6,691 nt of DNA, from assembly GCA_900543055.1 (NCBI GenBank), contig UQQI01000068.1, positions 1-6,691 on the forward strand, in the 5' to 3' direction. The position numbers were made by a program, and so were the translations under genes. The DNA comes from an uncultured Mollicutes bacterium. Its GTDB lineage: Bacteria > Bacillota_I > Bacilli_A > RF39 > UBA660. Within the stretch, counting starts at the first letter, position 1, and every line of letters starts with the position of its first letter. Positions 1 through 5,451 of the stretch are shown piece after piece. The notes below the pieces were generated by a model. It was not told the origin of the DNA. It worked only from the letters and a program-made list of their open reading frames with translations, and searched no databases.

Positions 1-56
1 AATAATCATCGCTTATTTGTGTCTACACACACTATTTGACAATTATCCTTTTTTTC

Positions 57-1508
57 TTATTTAAAAGCACTAAATAAGTTTTTAAGAATTCCTTTAGGTC
101 TAATTAAAGATTCTAAATGACTATCTCCTGTTAAACACCACATAGCACTACTTAATATCATATTAGTATCCCCTGGAAATAGAGTATATTTGCCAGCTGG
201 ATAAGTATAGTCATAGAAAAATATTGGTATCTGCATCTCATAGTCAATTGTAACTCTCTCAGAATTATAGTCAGCAAGAGGCATCTCTTTTTTTATACCA
301 AAAAGACTAGATATAAATAATGAATGTTTATTTTCAGAACAATAAACTATATTTCCAAGTACTTTATCTATTTTAGTAAGTCCACTCTTTAAATTATTAA
401 TAGTAGAAGACGTATCCATATAATAGTCAAATATAATTAAATCATAATCAGAATTATCAATTAAATTAACAACATTATTATAATCATACAAAGTATCATC
501 AAGAATCATAAAAACAATATTTGGATTATTTACTTGATTAAGACCATTTGCGTAAAAATTAACTAAGTTAACATGTTCCCTATTAGTAAGAATCAAAGCT
601 TTCTTTTGATACCTTAAAAGCATATTATCTAAACTATTCTCATAAACTACTTTTTCAGCAAATGAATTTATACTATACTTACTAAATAATTTAATTAAAG
701 AAAATGCAGGTAAATTAATTTGTTCATTCTTAATAACTTCTGGAGCATTGTCATAAATACATTTAATGAATTTATCATAGTCTTCACGTCTAGTATTAAA
801 GAATAATATAGTATCTCCATTTTTTATAAAGCACTCATTATTAGCACAAAAACCTTTTGCCTTACATGGAATAACATTTTGTTCCTTTAAACTTTTTAAC
901 TTATCCTCTGTTTTAATCCATCTCTCAGCTGAACAAAAGAAAAGTAATTTTTCCATCTCCTTTAACTCAGCAGCACTAAGTTCATCACTTAAATATTCTT
1001 TTCCAATAACAAAACCAACTGTAATATGTTCATTTAAATGATACTTAATATAATTTATAATATCAATTAGTCTATTATAATCATTAAGTGTTAATTGAGA
1101 AAGTATCAAATGTAAATATATCTTTTTATCTTTATCAAGTGTTAAAGTATTAACTAAATTATTTATTTGTTCTACTATTTTATCAGTTGTTGGTTCCAGA
1201 AAAACATGAAGTTTAGAACCTGGAGTACTTACGCTCTGAGAAAAACTTTGATATACAGGATTTGTTTTTATGTTTTCATTTATAATATTTGTTTGTATAT
1301 AATCGAGTTCTGTTTTATAAGTATCTCCTACAAAAAATTGTTGATATGCACTTCTATACTCTAAACTATTAGTTATTGCAGTTGTAAAATATGAAGTTTC
1401 CTTTGTTCTAGCAAGATTAGGCATATCTTGATCTAGCGATATACTATAACTTCCTGGTTTTTCTATACCTAATCCATTTATTAAAAATATAATACTCTTC
1501 TTTTTCAA
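57..1508 (-). CDS. Degenerate iPGM-like (alkaline phosphatase superfamily) protein, probable pseudoenzyme
   Basis: Cytosolic 483-residue protein with no signal peptide or membrane segment. Its order of motifs resembles 2,3-bisphosphoglycerate-independent phosphoglycerate mutase (GpmI, about 510 residues). The N-terminal strand FLINGLGI (8-15) sits where GpmI has its metal-binding LDGWG. GDTILFFNTRREDYDKF (231-247) matches the family's DA(I/V)IFFNFRPDRA segment. YDLIIFDYYMD (355-365) plus a helix ending DKVLGNIV (381-388) matches the NYANPDMVGH segment and the helix after it. Key residues are missing: the first Asp is Asn11, the NSEVGH nucleophile serine segment is absent, DMVGH reads DTSST, DHGN reads SLFG (401-404), and TAHT reads TIDY (420-423). 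Phosphoglycerate mutase activity is therefore unlikely; a structural, binding or regulatory role is inference. The frame is open throughout. The start is TTG at 1506-1508, with AGGA nine bases upstream; the ATG and GTG within the preceding bases run straight into stops. It follows map after a terminator. The family call rests on recalled motifs, not a search. Confidence 0.7.
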   Translation of the reverse strand: MKKKSIIFLINGLGIEKPGSYSISLDQDMPNLARTKETSYFTTAITNSLEYRSAYQQFFVGDTYKTELDYIQTNIINENIKTNPVYQSFSQSVSTPGSKLHVFLEPTTDKIVEQINNLVNTLTLDKDKKIYLHLILSQLTLNDYNRLIDIINYIKYHLNEHITVGFVIGKEYLSDELSAAELKEMEKLLFFCSAERWIKTEDKLKSLKEQNVIPCKAKGFCANNECFIKNGDTILFFNTRREDYDKFIKCIYDNAPEVIKNEQINLPAFSLIKLFSKYSINSFAEKVVYENSLDNMLLRYQKKALILTNREHVNLVNFYANGLNQVNNPNIVFMILDDTLYDYNNVVNLIDNSDYDLIIFDYYMDTSSTINNLKSGLTKIDKVLGNIVYCSENKHSLFISSLFGIKKEMPLADYNSERVTIDYEMQIPIFFYDYTYPAGKYTLFPGDTNMILSSAMWCLTGDSHLESLIRPKGILKNLFSAFK

Positions 1509-1516
1509 ACTATCAC

Positions 1517-1532
1517 ATCCTAATAATAGGAT
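1517..1532 (-). promoter_or_regulatory. Hairpin enclosing the Shine-Dalgarno site of the iPGM-like gene
   Basis: On the minus strand ATCCTA (1532-1527), a TTAT loop and TAGGAT (1522-1517) form a perfect 6-bp stem. The 3' arm contains the AGGA (1521-1518) that supports the TTG start at 1508. If it folds, the ribosome site would be partly hidden, which together with TTG suggests low or regulated translation. The inverted repeat is seen directly; regulation is inference, and in AT-rich DNA a stem this short can occur by chance. Confidence 0.4.
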
Positions 1533-1545
1533 ACATCAAAGAAAT

Positions 1546-1588
1546 AAAAAAAAACATAAAAAAACGCAAAACTTTTTAATTTTACGTT
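1546..1588 (-). terminator. Rho-independent terminator after map
   Basis: Read on the minus strand, AACGTAAAA (1588-1580) pairs with TTTTGCGTT (1571-1563) across an 8-base loop, a 9-bp stem with one G-T pair. It is followed by T-rich sequence (1562-1558 and 1554-1546). It begins nine bases after the map stop codon. It separates map from the iPGM-like gene, although read-through or a promoter hidden in this 88-base gap must supply the latter. Confidence 0.75.
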
Positions 1589-1596
1589 AATTAATA

Positions 1597-2352
1597 TTAA
1601 TCATCTAATCTTGGAGTAAGTATTTCATATCCGTCATCTGTAACTAAAACTGTATGTTCAAAGTGTGCTGCTGGTGATGAGTCTCTTGTAATAACTGTCC
1701 AATCATCATCTGCAAAATAAATATCTCTATGTCCAAAAGTAAGCATTGGTTCAATACAAATTACCATACCTGGTTTTAATCTAGGACCAGTTCCAGCAAT
1801 TCCAAAGTTTGGTACTTCTGGATCTTCATGCATTTCTCTTCCAATTCCATGTCCACAAAGTTCACGAACAACGCCTAAATGATGTTCTTCTGCATATTTT
1901 TGTACTGCACTTGAAATATCACCAATTCTATTTCCTGGTTTTACCATTTTTACGCCTTCATATAAGGCCTTTTCAGTGTGCTCCATCAAATACTTTTTAT
2001 CATCATCAATCTCACCCACTGCATAAGTCCAGGCAGCATCTCCTTGATAACCTTTATATGCAATAACAGTATCAATTGTAATTATATCTCCATTTTTTAA
2101 TTTTCTACTTCCTGGAATACCATGAACAACTTCATCATTTACTGATGCACAAATTGATGCTGGAAAACCTTCATAACCTTTTTCTGTAGGAATACCATCA
2201 TTACTTCTAATAAAGTCCTCACATAACTTATCTAACTCTTTAGTAGTAATGCCTTCTTTAATATATGGTTTAATAAACTGATGCATCTTTGAAACAAGCA
2301 TACCAGCATGTCTCATTAATTCTATTTCTCTTTCACTCTTAATTGTAATCAC
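1597..2352 (-). CDS. map: Methionine aminopeptidase, type I
   Basis: Removes the initiator methionine from nascent proteins, a cytosolic dinuclear-metal peptidase (M24A family). With the start chosen here it is 251 residues, the usual bacterial length with no N-terminal extension. All five metal ligands are present: Asp94 in TIDT, Asp105 in QGDAAW, His168 in CGHGIG, Glu201 in CIEPML and Glu232 in FEHT. The substrate-side histidines are His77 (VVHGIPG) and His175 (MHEDP). A longer frame begins at a GTG at 2361, but that codon lies inside the Shine-Dalgarno sequence. The GTG at 2350-2352, four bases after AAGGTGAT, gives the family-typical N-terminus MITIKSEREIELM, so I use it. The gene lies 50 bases after the 151-residue gene with no good terminator between; it may be co-transcribed, use its own promoter, or both. 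Family assignment is firm. Confidence 0.97.
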   Translation of the reverse strand: MITIKSEREIELMRHAGMLVSKMHQFIKPYIKEGITTKELDKLCEDFIRSNDGIPTEKGYEGFPASICASVNDEVVHGIPGSRKLKNGDIITIDTVIAYKGYQGDAAWTYAVGEIDDDKKYLMEHTEKALYEGVKMVKPGNRIGDISSAVQKYAEEHHLGVVRELCGHGIGREMHEDPEVPNFGIAGTGPRLKPGMVICIEPMLTFGHRDIYFADDDWTVITRDSSPAAHFEHTVLVTDDGYEILTPRLDD

Positions 2353-2356
2353 TCTT

Positions 2357-2366
2357 ATCACCTTCC
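2357..2366 (-). promoter_or_regulatory. Ribosome binding site deciding the map start
   Basis: Minus strand GGAAGGTGAT, followed by AAGA and then GTG at 2352. The AGGTGAT portion matches the extended anti-Shine-Dalgarno complement. It overlaps the alternative GTG at 2361, which would have only GGAA immediately before it and no proper spacing. This moves the map start three codons downstream. Confidence 0.75.
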
Positions 2367-2372
2367 AAAAAG

Positions 2373-2378
2373 ATTATA
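2373..2378 (-). promoter_or_regulatory. Possible -10 element for map
   Basis: Minus strand TATAAT (2378-2373), a perfect -10 hexamer, placed about 20 bases before the map start. Transcription would begin near 2366, leaving a leader of about 14 bases that holds just the Shine-Dalgarno site. The -35 position 17 bases upstream reads TTTATA, a weak match. In AT-rich DNA such hexamers are common, so confidence is moderate at best. Confidence 0.35.
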
Positions 2379-2402
2379 CTACAAATAAACTAAAATATAA
2401 AA

Positions 2403-2858
2403 TTATTTTTCTTTATAGTTTTCCATTAATCCTAAATATATTTTAGTAGCATATCCTGCTCTTGCAATATCTAAATCATAATGACTTTTCTTCTTATTTT
2501 TCTTTTCTTGTTCTGACACTAAAAACTTATCTGCTTCAGTATTAATAAACAAAGTAATACCATCCTTATCACTATAATTTGGAATACTCTTTAACTTTGA
2601 TAAATAATATTTACCTTCACTCATACCATATACAAAAGAAATTCTATCTTTTACACTTAATTCCTTTTCCAAAGAAAAAGAAAGAATCATATCAGACTTA
2701 ACATCATCAAAAGTACTAATATGTAAACTATTAAGAGCAATCTCTCTACATGCAAGTTGAAGTTCTCTTACATCTTCACATATCTTTCCAAAATTGAATG
2801 TTCCTATACTTTCTTGATAAGAACTAAGTATTTCTGTATCATAATCATCAAACATCAT
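2403..2858 (-). CDS. Uncharacterised 151-residue cytosolic protein
   Basis: I do not recognise a family. The protein is soluble and mixed in character: an acidic start (MMFDDYDTEIL), helical stretches around 24-45 and 60-90 (the latter including SFVYGMSEGKYYLSKL), a lysine-rich stretch KKNKKK (119-124), and a C-terminal helix with IARAGYATKIYLGLMENYKEK. It has no signal peptide or membrane segment. The frame stays open upstream to 2948 and would add a hydrophobic 30-residue N-terminus resembling a signal anchor. That stretch is the translation of a terminator hairpin and a promoter, so it is not coding. The start is the ATG at 2856-2858, six bases after AGGGGGG; the adjacent ATG at 2853 is equally possible. 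It has its own promoter and terminates 50 bases before map. Nothing in the neighbours suggests a function. Confidence 0.8.
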   Translation of the reverse strand: MMFDDYDTEILSSYQESIGTFNFGKICEDVRELQLACREIALNSLHISTFDDVKSDMILSFSLEKELSVKDRISFVYGMSEGKYYLSKLKSIPNYSDKDGITLFINTEADKFLVSEQEKKNKKKSHYDLDIARAGYATKIYLGLMENYKEK

Positions 2859-2864
2859 AATAAT

Positions 2865-2871
2865 CCCCCCT
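2865..2871 (-). promoter_or_regulatory. Ribosome binding site of the 151-residue gene
   Basis: Minus strand AGGGGGG followed by ATTATT and then ATGATG. A run of six G is conspicuous in this AT-rich sequence and fits a Shine-Dalgarno site. It supports initiation at 2858 (six-base gap) or 2855 (nine-base gap), and not at the far-upstream ATG at 2948. Confidence 0.75.
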
Positions 2872-2882
2872 AAAGCACGTAT

Positions 2883-2911
2883 ATTATAGCACAAAATGAA
2901 AAATATACAAA
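2883..2911 (-). promoter_or_regulatory. Promoter of the 151-residue gene, extended -10
   Basis: Minus strand TGCTATAAT (2891-2883) is an extended -10 element with a perfect TATAAT hexamer. The -35 position at a 17-base spacing (2911-2906) reads TTTGTA, a poor match, as is often tolerated with an extended -10. The predicted start of transcription is near 2876, giving a leader of about 18 bases that contains the Shine-Dalgarno site. It lies directly after the upstream terminator, which fits a new transcription unit. Confidence 0.65.
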
Positions 2912-2919
2912 ATAAAATC

Positions 2920-2946
2920 AAAAAAAGAAGAAGTTTAATCTTCTTC
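2920..2946 (-). terminator. Rho-independent terminator of the recD2 / 56-residue gene unit
   Basis: Minus strand GAAGAAG (2946-2940), loop ATTAAA, CTTCTTC (2933-2927), then seven T (2926-2920): a perfect 7-bp stem with a U-tract. The stop codon of the 56-residue gene (2937-2935) lies in the loop, so the end of that gene and the terminator share sequence. Translated in another frame it gives the lysine/leucine-rich stretch that falsely extends the next gene. Confidence 0.85.
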
Positions 2947-3105
2947 ATCTAACATATTATATACTTTTCTACTAGTATCCCTAACAGTATCTTTAACTGC
3001 ATCTTTCATATAACATACCATATCAGGATGATTTCTCATATATAAATATCCAGCAATGCCTGCTCCACCAAGCATTACCATAATTGTAGAAATATTAAAT
3101 TTCAT
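2935..3105 (-). CDS. Small single-pass membrane protein, 56 residues
   Basis: Short gene with strong initiation signals: ATG at 3103-3105 preceded by AGAGGTGAT (3117-3109). The product starts MKFNISTIMVMLGGAGIAG and has one hydrophobic segment at about residues 5-22. A Gly-rich core (GGAGIAG, 13-19) would suit helix packing in the membrane. The rest is a charged, probably amphipathic tail with KDAVKDTVRDTSRKV (34-48) and an acidic end (MLDEED). The pattern of one transmembrane helix followed by a soluble helical tail recalls small YtxH-like envelope proteins, but that is only a resemblance. It begins 35 bases after the recD2 stop with no terminator between, so it is probably co-transcribed with recD2. 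It ends in the terminator loop. The gene is supported by the ribosome site, the stop/terminator position and the coherent composition; function is unknown. Confidence 0.8.
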   Translation of the reverse strand: MKFNISTIMVMLGGAGIAGYLYMRNHPDMVCYMKDAVKDTVRDTSRKVYNMLDEED

Positions 3106-3108
3106 CTA

Positions 3109-3117
3109 ATCACCTCT
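3109..3117 (-). promoter_or_regulatory. Ribosome binding site of the 56-residue gene
   Basis: Minus strand AGAGGTGAT followed by TAG and then ATG. This is one of the best Shine-Dalgarno matches in the window, at ideal spacing, and it is the main reason to accept such a short gene. Confidence 0.8.
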
Positions 3118-3140
3118 ACAAGTATTATTTACAAAATTAC

Positions 3141-5333
3141 CTAAACTATACCATTTATTAAATAATTTTTTATAGTAGTTCTTCTAATATCATCAGAAGT
3201 ATTATGAGATGCTCTTATTAGTGCTGAAAAGTCTCCAACTATATATAACTTTTTCTTAGCACGAGTAACCCCTGTATAAATTAATTTTTGATATAACATT
3301 TTATTATAAGCATTTACAATAGGAATTACTACAACATCAAACTCAGAACCTTGTGCTTTATGAATACTAATACTATATGCAGATTTAAAATTAATAAAAT
3401 TAGCCGGAGTATATTTAACTAAATTACCATCAAAATCTATATGGATTTCACTCTTAGGACTACTTTGTATTCTATCAATTATACCAATATCACCATTATA
3501 TACATTATCATCTGGCATATTAGTAAGCTGAATCACTTTATCATCTTCACGGAAATTAAACTCACCAATAACTTTTTCTTTTTTAGTTCGACTTTTAGAA
3601 TTAAAAATATCTTGGACATTCTTATTTATTGCATCAATTCCATTAAGTCCTTTATACATAGGAGCAAGTATTTGAAATTTCTTATAATTTAAATCTTTAT
3701 ATGTATTACATATTTCACAAATATTAGGTATTACTTCATTATCTCTACATTCAATAAAAGTAAGATCATCTTCTACATTAAATATATCTTTATTAACACT
3801 TTGATTTCTAATATCATAAGCAAGACTTATAATATTTGAGTCAATCCCTTGTCTATATAATTCTGTAAGTTCAACTACTTGAAGAGCATGACTTTCTATT
3901 AAATCATGTAATACCTGTCCAGGACCAACACTAGGTAATTGATGATCATCTCCTACTAAAATAACTTTACAATTACTAGAAATTCCTTTTAATAAACTAG
4001 CCATTAAATAAGTATCTATCATACTAGCCTCATCTATTATAACAAATTCTACTTTACTTCTATTATACTCATTAACTTGAAACTTATTAGTATCTCTACT
4101 CCATTTTAAAAACCTATGTATTGTACTTGCTGGCATACCAGTAGCATCACTCATTCTCTTAGCAGCACGTCCAGTAGGAGCAAGTAATGCTATTTTATCA
4201 TTTAATTTTTCATATGAAAGTTTCTCCATCAAACGATATAACTCAACAATACCTTTCATAATAGTAGTCTTACCAGTACCAGGTCCACCAGTAATAATTA
4301 AAAAGTCTTTCATATAACTTTTTTTAATAGCATCTAACTGACAAGAATTATACTTAATATCAAAAAAATCTTCTAACTCTAAAATCATAGAATCAAGTCT
4401 CTTATCAATTATTTCTTTATTACTATTTAAAAGTCTAAATCTCTTTACAATAAGTGTCTCAGACTCATACATTTCTCTTAAGTAAAATCTATCTTCTTTA
4501 ATAATTATTTTTAAGTCTTCTACTAACTTATTAATACACTCATCAAATAATTCAGTACATATATTAACACCAAGAACTCTAGGCAGATAATTAAGAAGTT
4601 CTTCTCTAAAATAATAACTATGTCCATAAGTATTACTTACTTCATCCATTATATATAAAAGACTTGCTTTCACTCTAATTAGAGCATCTTTTTTAACGCC
4701 ATTTTTTAAAGCAATAACATCTATCTTCTTAAAATATATTTCATTTATATCTTCTATTAATTTATAAATATCCTCTTCTATTACTTTCTTAGTATCCTTT
4801 TTATACGTATTATAAATAATCATAGAATCTTTTGTAGAAAAACCCATATCACTTAAATACATAATAGTCTCATAACTTGCTTCATATTCTTTTAATTTAT
4901 TATGAAGTGTATCTACATTTTTCTTAGATATAGATGGAATTAAAAGTAAATTATCCGGTGTTTCTAATATTATTTTTAATGTATCTTTTCCTAAAACATC
5001 AACTATTTTTTTAGCCTTTGCTTCTCCTATACCTTTAAATAAACCACTAGTTAAGAATTCAACAATAGAATCTTTTTCTTCTGGCATACACCTTTCATAA
5101 CTCTCCACTTGAAATTGTTCTCCATACTTTTCATGAGTAACAAGTTTACCATAAAACAAATAAGTATCTATCTCATTAAGATCATGAAAGTAACCAGTAA
5201 ATGTAATACTTCTTCCAATATAATCGGCTAGACTAGGATCATTTGAATCACTAACTCTAAACACTCCTATATTATAACCAGTATTATTTTTAAAAATACA
5301 TTTAGTATATTTTCCTTGTATATAGCTAGCCAC
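3141..5333 (-). CDS. recD2: RecD2 (YrrC-type) superfamily 1B DNA helicase
   Basis: ATP-dependent 5'-3' DNA helicase of the RecD2/TraA group, acting in DNA repair and replication fork maintenance in bacteria, often independently of RecBC. At 730 residues it has the usual length. The N-terminal OB-like part (about 1-80) is followed by helix-hairpin-helix-like repeats (LFKGIGEAKAKKIV at 98-111, then LLIPSISKKN at 130-139). The helicase core then shows a Q-motif glutamine (Gln332), Walker A GGPGTGKTT (349-357), LLAPTGRAAKRM (383-394), Walker B IIDEASMID (432-440), GDDHQLPSVG (461-470), ELYRQ (491-495), the SH3-like late segment with SISIHKAQGSEF (654-665), and the arginine-finger motif TGVTRAKKKL (687-696). 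No key residue is missing. The start is GTG at 5331-5333, nine bases after GGAGG (5347-5343). It heads a probable two-gene unit with the 56-residue membrane protein and is divergent from the PrsW-family gene. Confidence 0.96.
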   Translation of the reverse strand: MASYIQGKYTKCIFKNNTGYNIGVFRVSDSNDPSLADYIGRSITFTGYFHDLNEIDTYLFYGKLVTHEKYGEQFQVESYERCMPEEKDSIVEFLTSGLFKGIGEAKAKKIVDVLGKDTLKIILETPDNLLLIPSISKKNVDTLHNKLKEYEASYETIMYLSDMGFSTKDSMIIYNTYKKDTKKVIEEDIYKLIEDINEIYFKKIDVIALKNGVKKDALIRVKASLLYIMDEVSNTYGHSYYFREELLNYLPRVLGVNICTELFDECINKLVEDLKIIIKEDRFYLREMYESETLIVKRFRLLNSNKEIIDKRLDSMILELEDFFDIKYNSCQLDAIKKSYMKDFLIITGGPGTGKTTIMKGIVELYRLMEKLSYEKLNDKIALLAPTGRAAKRMSDATGMPASTIHRFLKWSRDTNKFQVNEYNRSKVEFVIIDEASMIDTYLMASLLKGISSNCKVILVGDDHQLPSVGPGQVLHDLIESHALQVVELTELYRQGIDSNIISLAYDIRNQSVNKDIFNVEDDLTFIECRDNEVIPNICEICNTYKDLNYKKFQILAPMYKGLNGIDAINKNVQDIFNSKSRTKKEKVIGEFNFREDDKVIQLTNMPDDNVYNGDIGIIDRIQSSPKSEIHIDFDGNLVKYTPANFINFKSAYSISIHKAQGSEFDVVVIPIVNAYNKMLYQKLIYTGVTRAKKKLYIVGDFSALIRASHNTSDDIRRTTIKNYLINGIV

Positions 5334-5365
5334 TTATATCGTCCTCCATTCACAATCTATTTAAT

Positions 5366-5394
5366 ATTCTAACACATAAACCAGTTATTTTAAA
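5366..5394 (-). promoter_or_regulatory. Candidate recD2 promoter
   Basis: Minus strand TGTTAGAAT (5374-5366) is an extended -10 with hexamer TAGAAT (one mismatch). At a 17-base spacing the -35 position (5394-5389) reads TTTAAA, four of six matches. Transcription would start near 5359, with a leader of about 26 bases that includes the GGAGG site. It lies in the 118-base divergent gap that also must hold the promoter of the PrsW-family gene. Confidence 0.5.
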
Positions 5395-5404
5395 CATGTT
5401 GTTT

Positions 5405-5433
5405 TTTTTAGAAATATAAGATATATTTATAAT
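5405..5433 (+). promoter_or_regulatory. Candidate promoter of the PrsW-family gene
   Basis: A perfect TATAAT lies at 5428-5433, but the -35 region at a 17-base spacing (5405-5410) is only a T-run ending in A. The predicted transcription start near 5440 would leave a leader of about 12 bases before the GTG at 5452. The hexamer is seen directly; its use is inference. Confidence 0.4.
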
Positions 5434-5451
5434 AGAAAAGAGTAAAAAAGT

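Noticed and set aside
1..56. Sequence after the iPGM-like stop, considered for a terminator (TGTGT/ACACA at 18-31) or the start of another minus-strand gene (ATG at 9-7)
   Set aside because: The 5-bp stem lacks a T-run, and the ATG at the edge has no ribosome site and only three visible codons.
36..63. TTGACA on the plus strand at 36-41, considered as a -35 element
   Set aside because: No acceptable -10 hexamer lies at 16-18 bases, and it would fire antisense into the iPGM-like gene.
1167..1364. Plus-strand open frame of 65 codons inside the iPGM-like gene
   Set aside because: It is antisense to a long coherent gene, has a Phe/Tyr/Ile/Cys-rich composition typical of reverse-strand AT-rich coding sequence, and I see no convincing ribosome site.
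1809..2066. Plus-strand open frame of 85 codons inside map
   Set aside because: It is antisense to a well conserved gene, and its His/Leu/Phe-rich composition is an artefact of the opposite frame.
2392..2409. AAAATA/TATTTT inverted repeat between the 151-residue gene and map, considered as a terminator
   Set aside because: The stem is entirely A-T, overlaps the stop codon and has no T-run after it on the minus strand.
3441..3692. Plus-strand open frame of 83 codons inside recD2
   Set aside because: It is antisense to the helicase core and its Ile/Thr/Phe-rich composition reflects the reverse frame.
5391..5404. AACATGTT palindrome and AAAC/GTTT repeat in the divergent gap, considered as a LexA or other operator
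   Set aside because: It does not fit the Firmicutes LexA box (GAAC, four bases, GTTC), and an 8-base palindrome is expected by chance in such AT-rich DNA.
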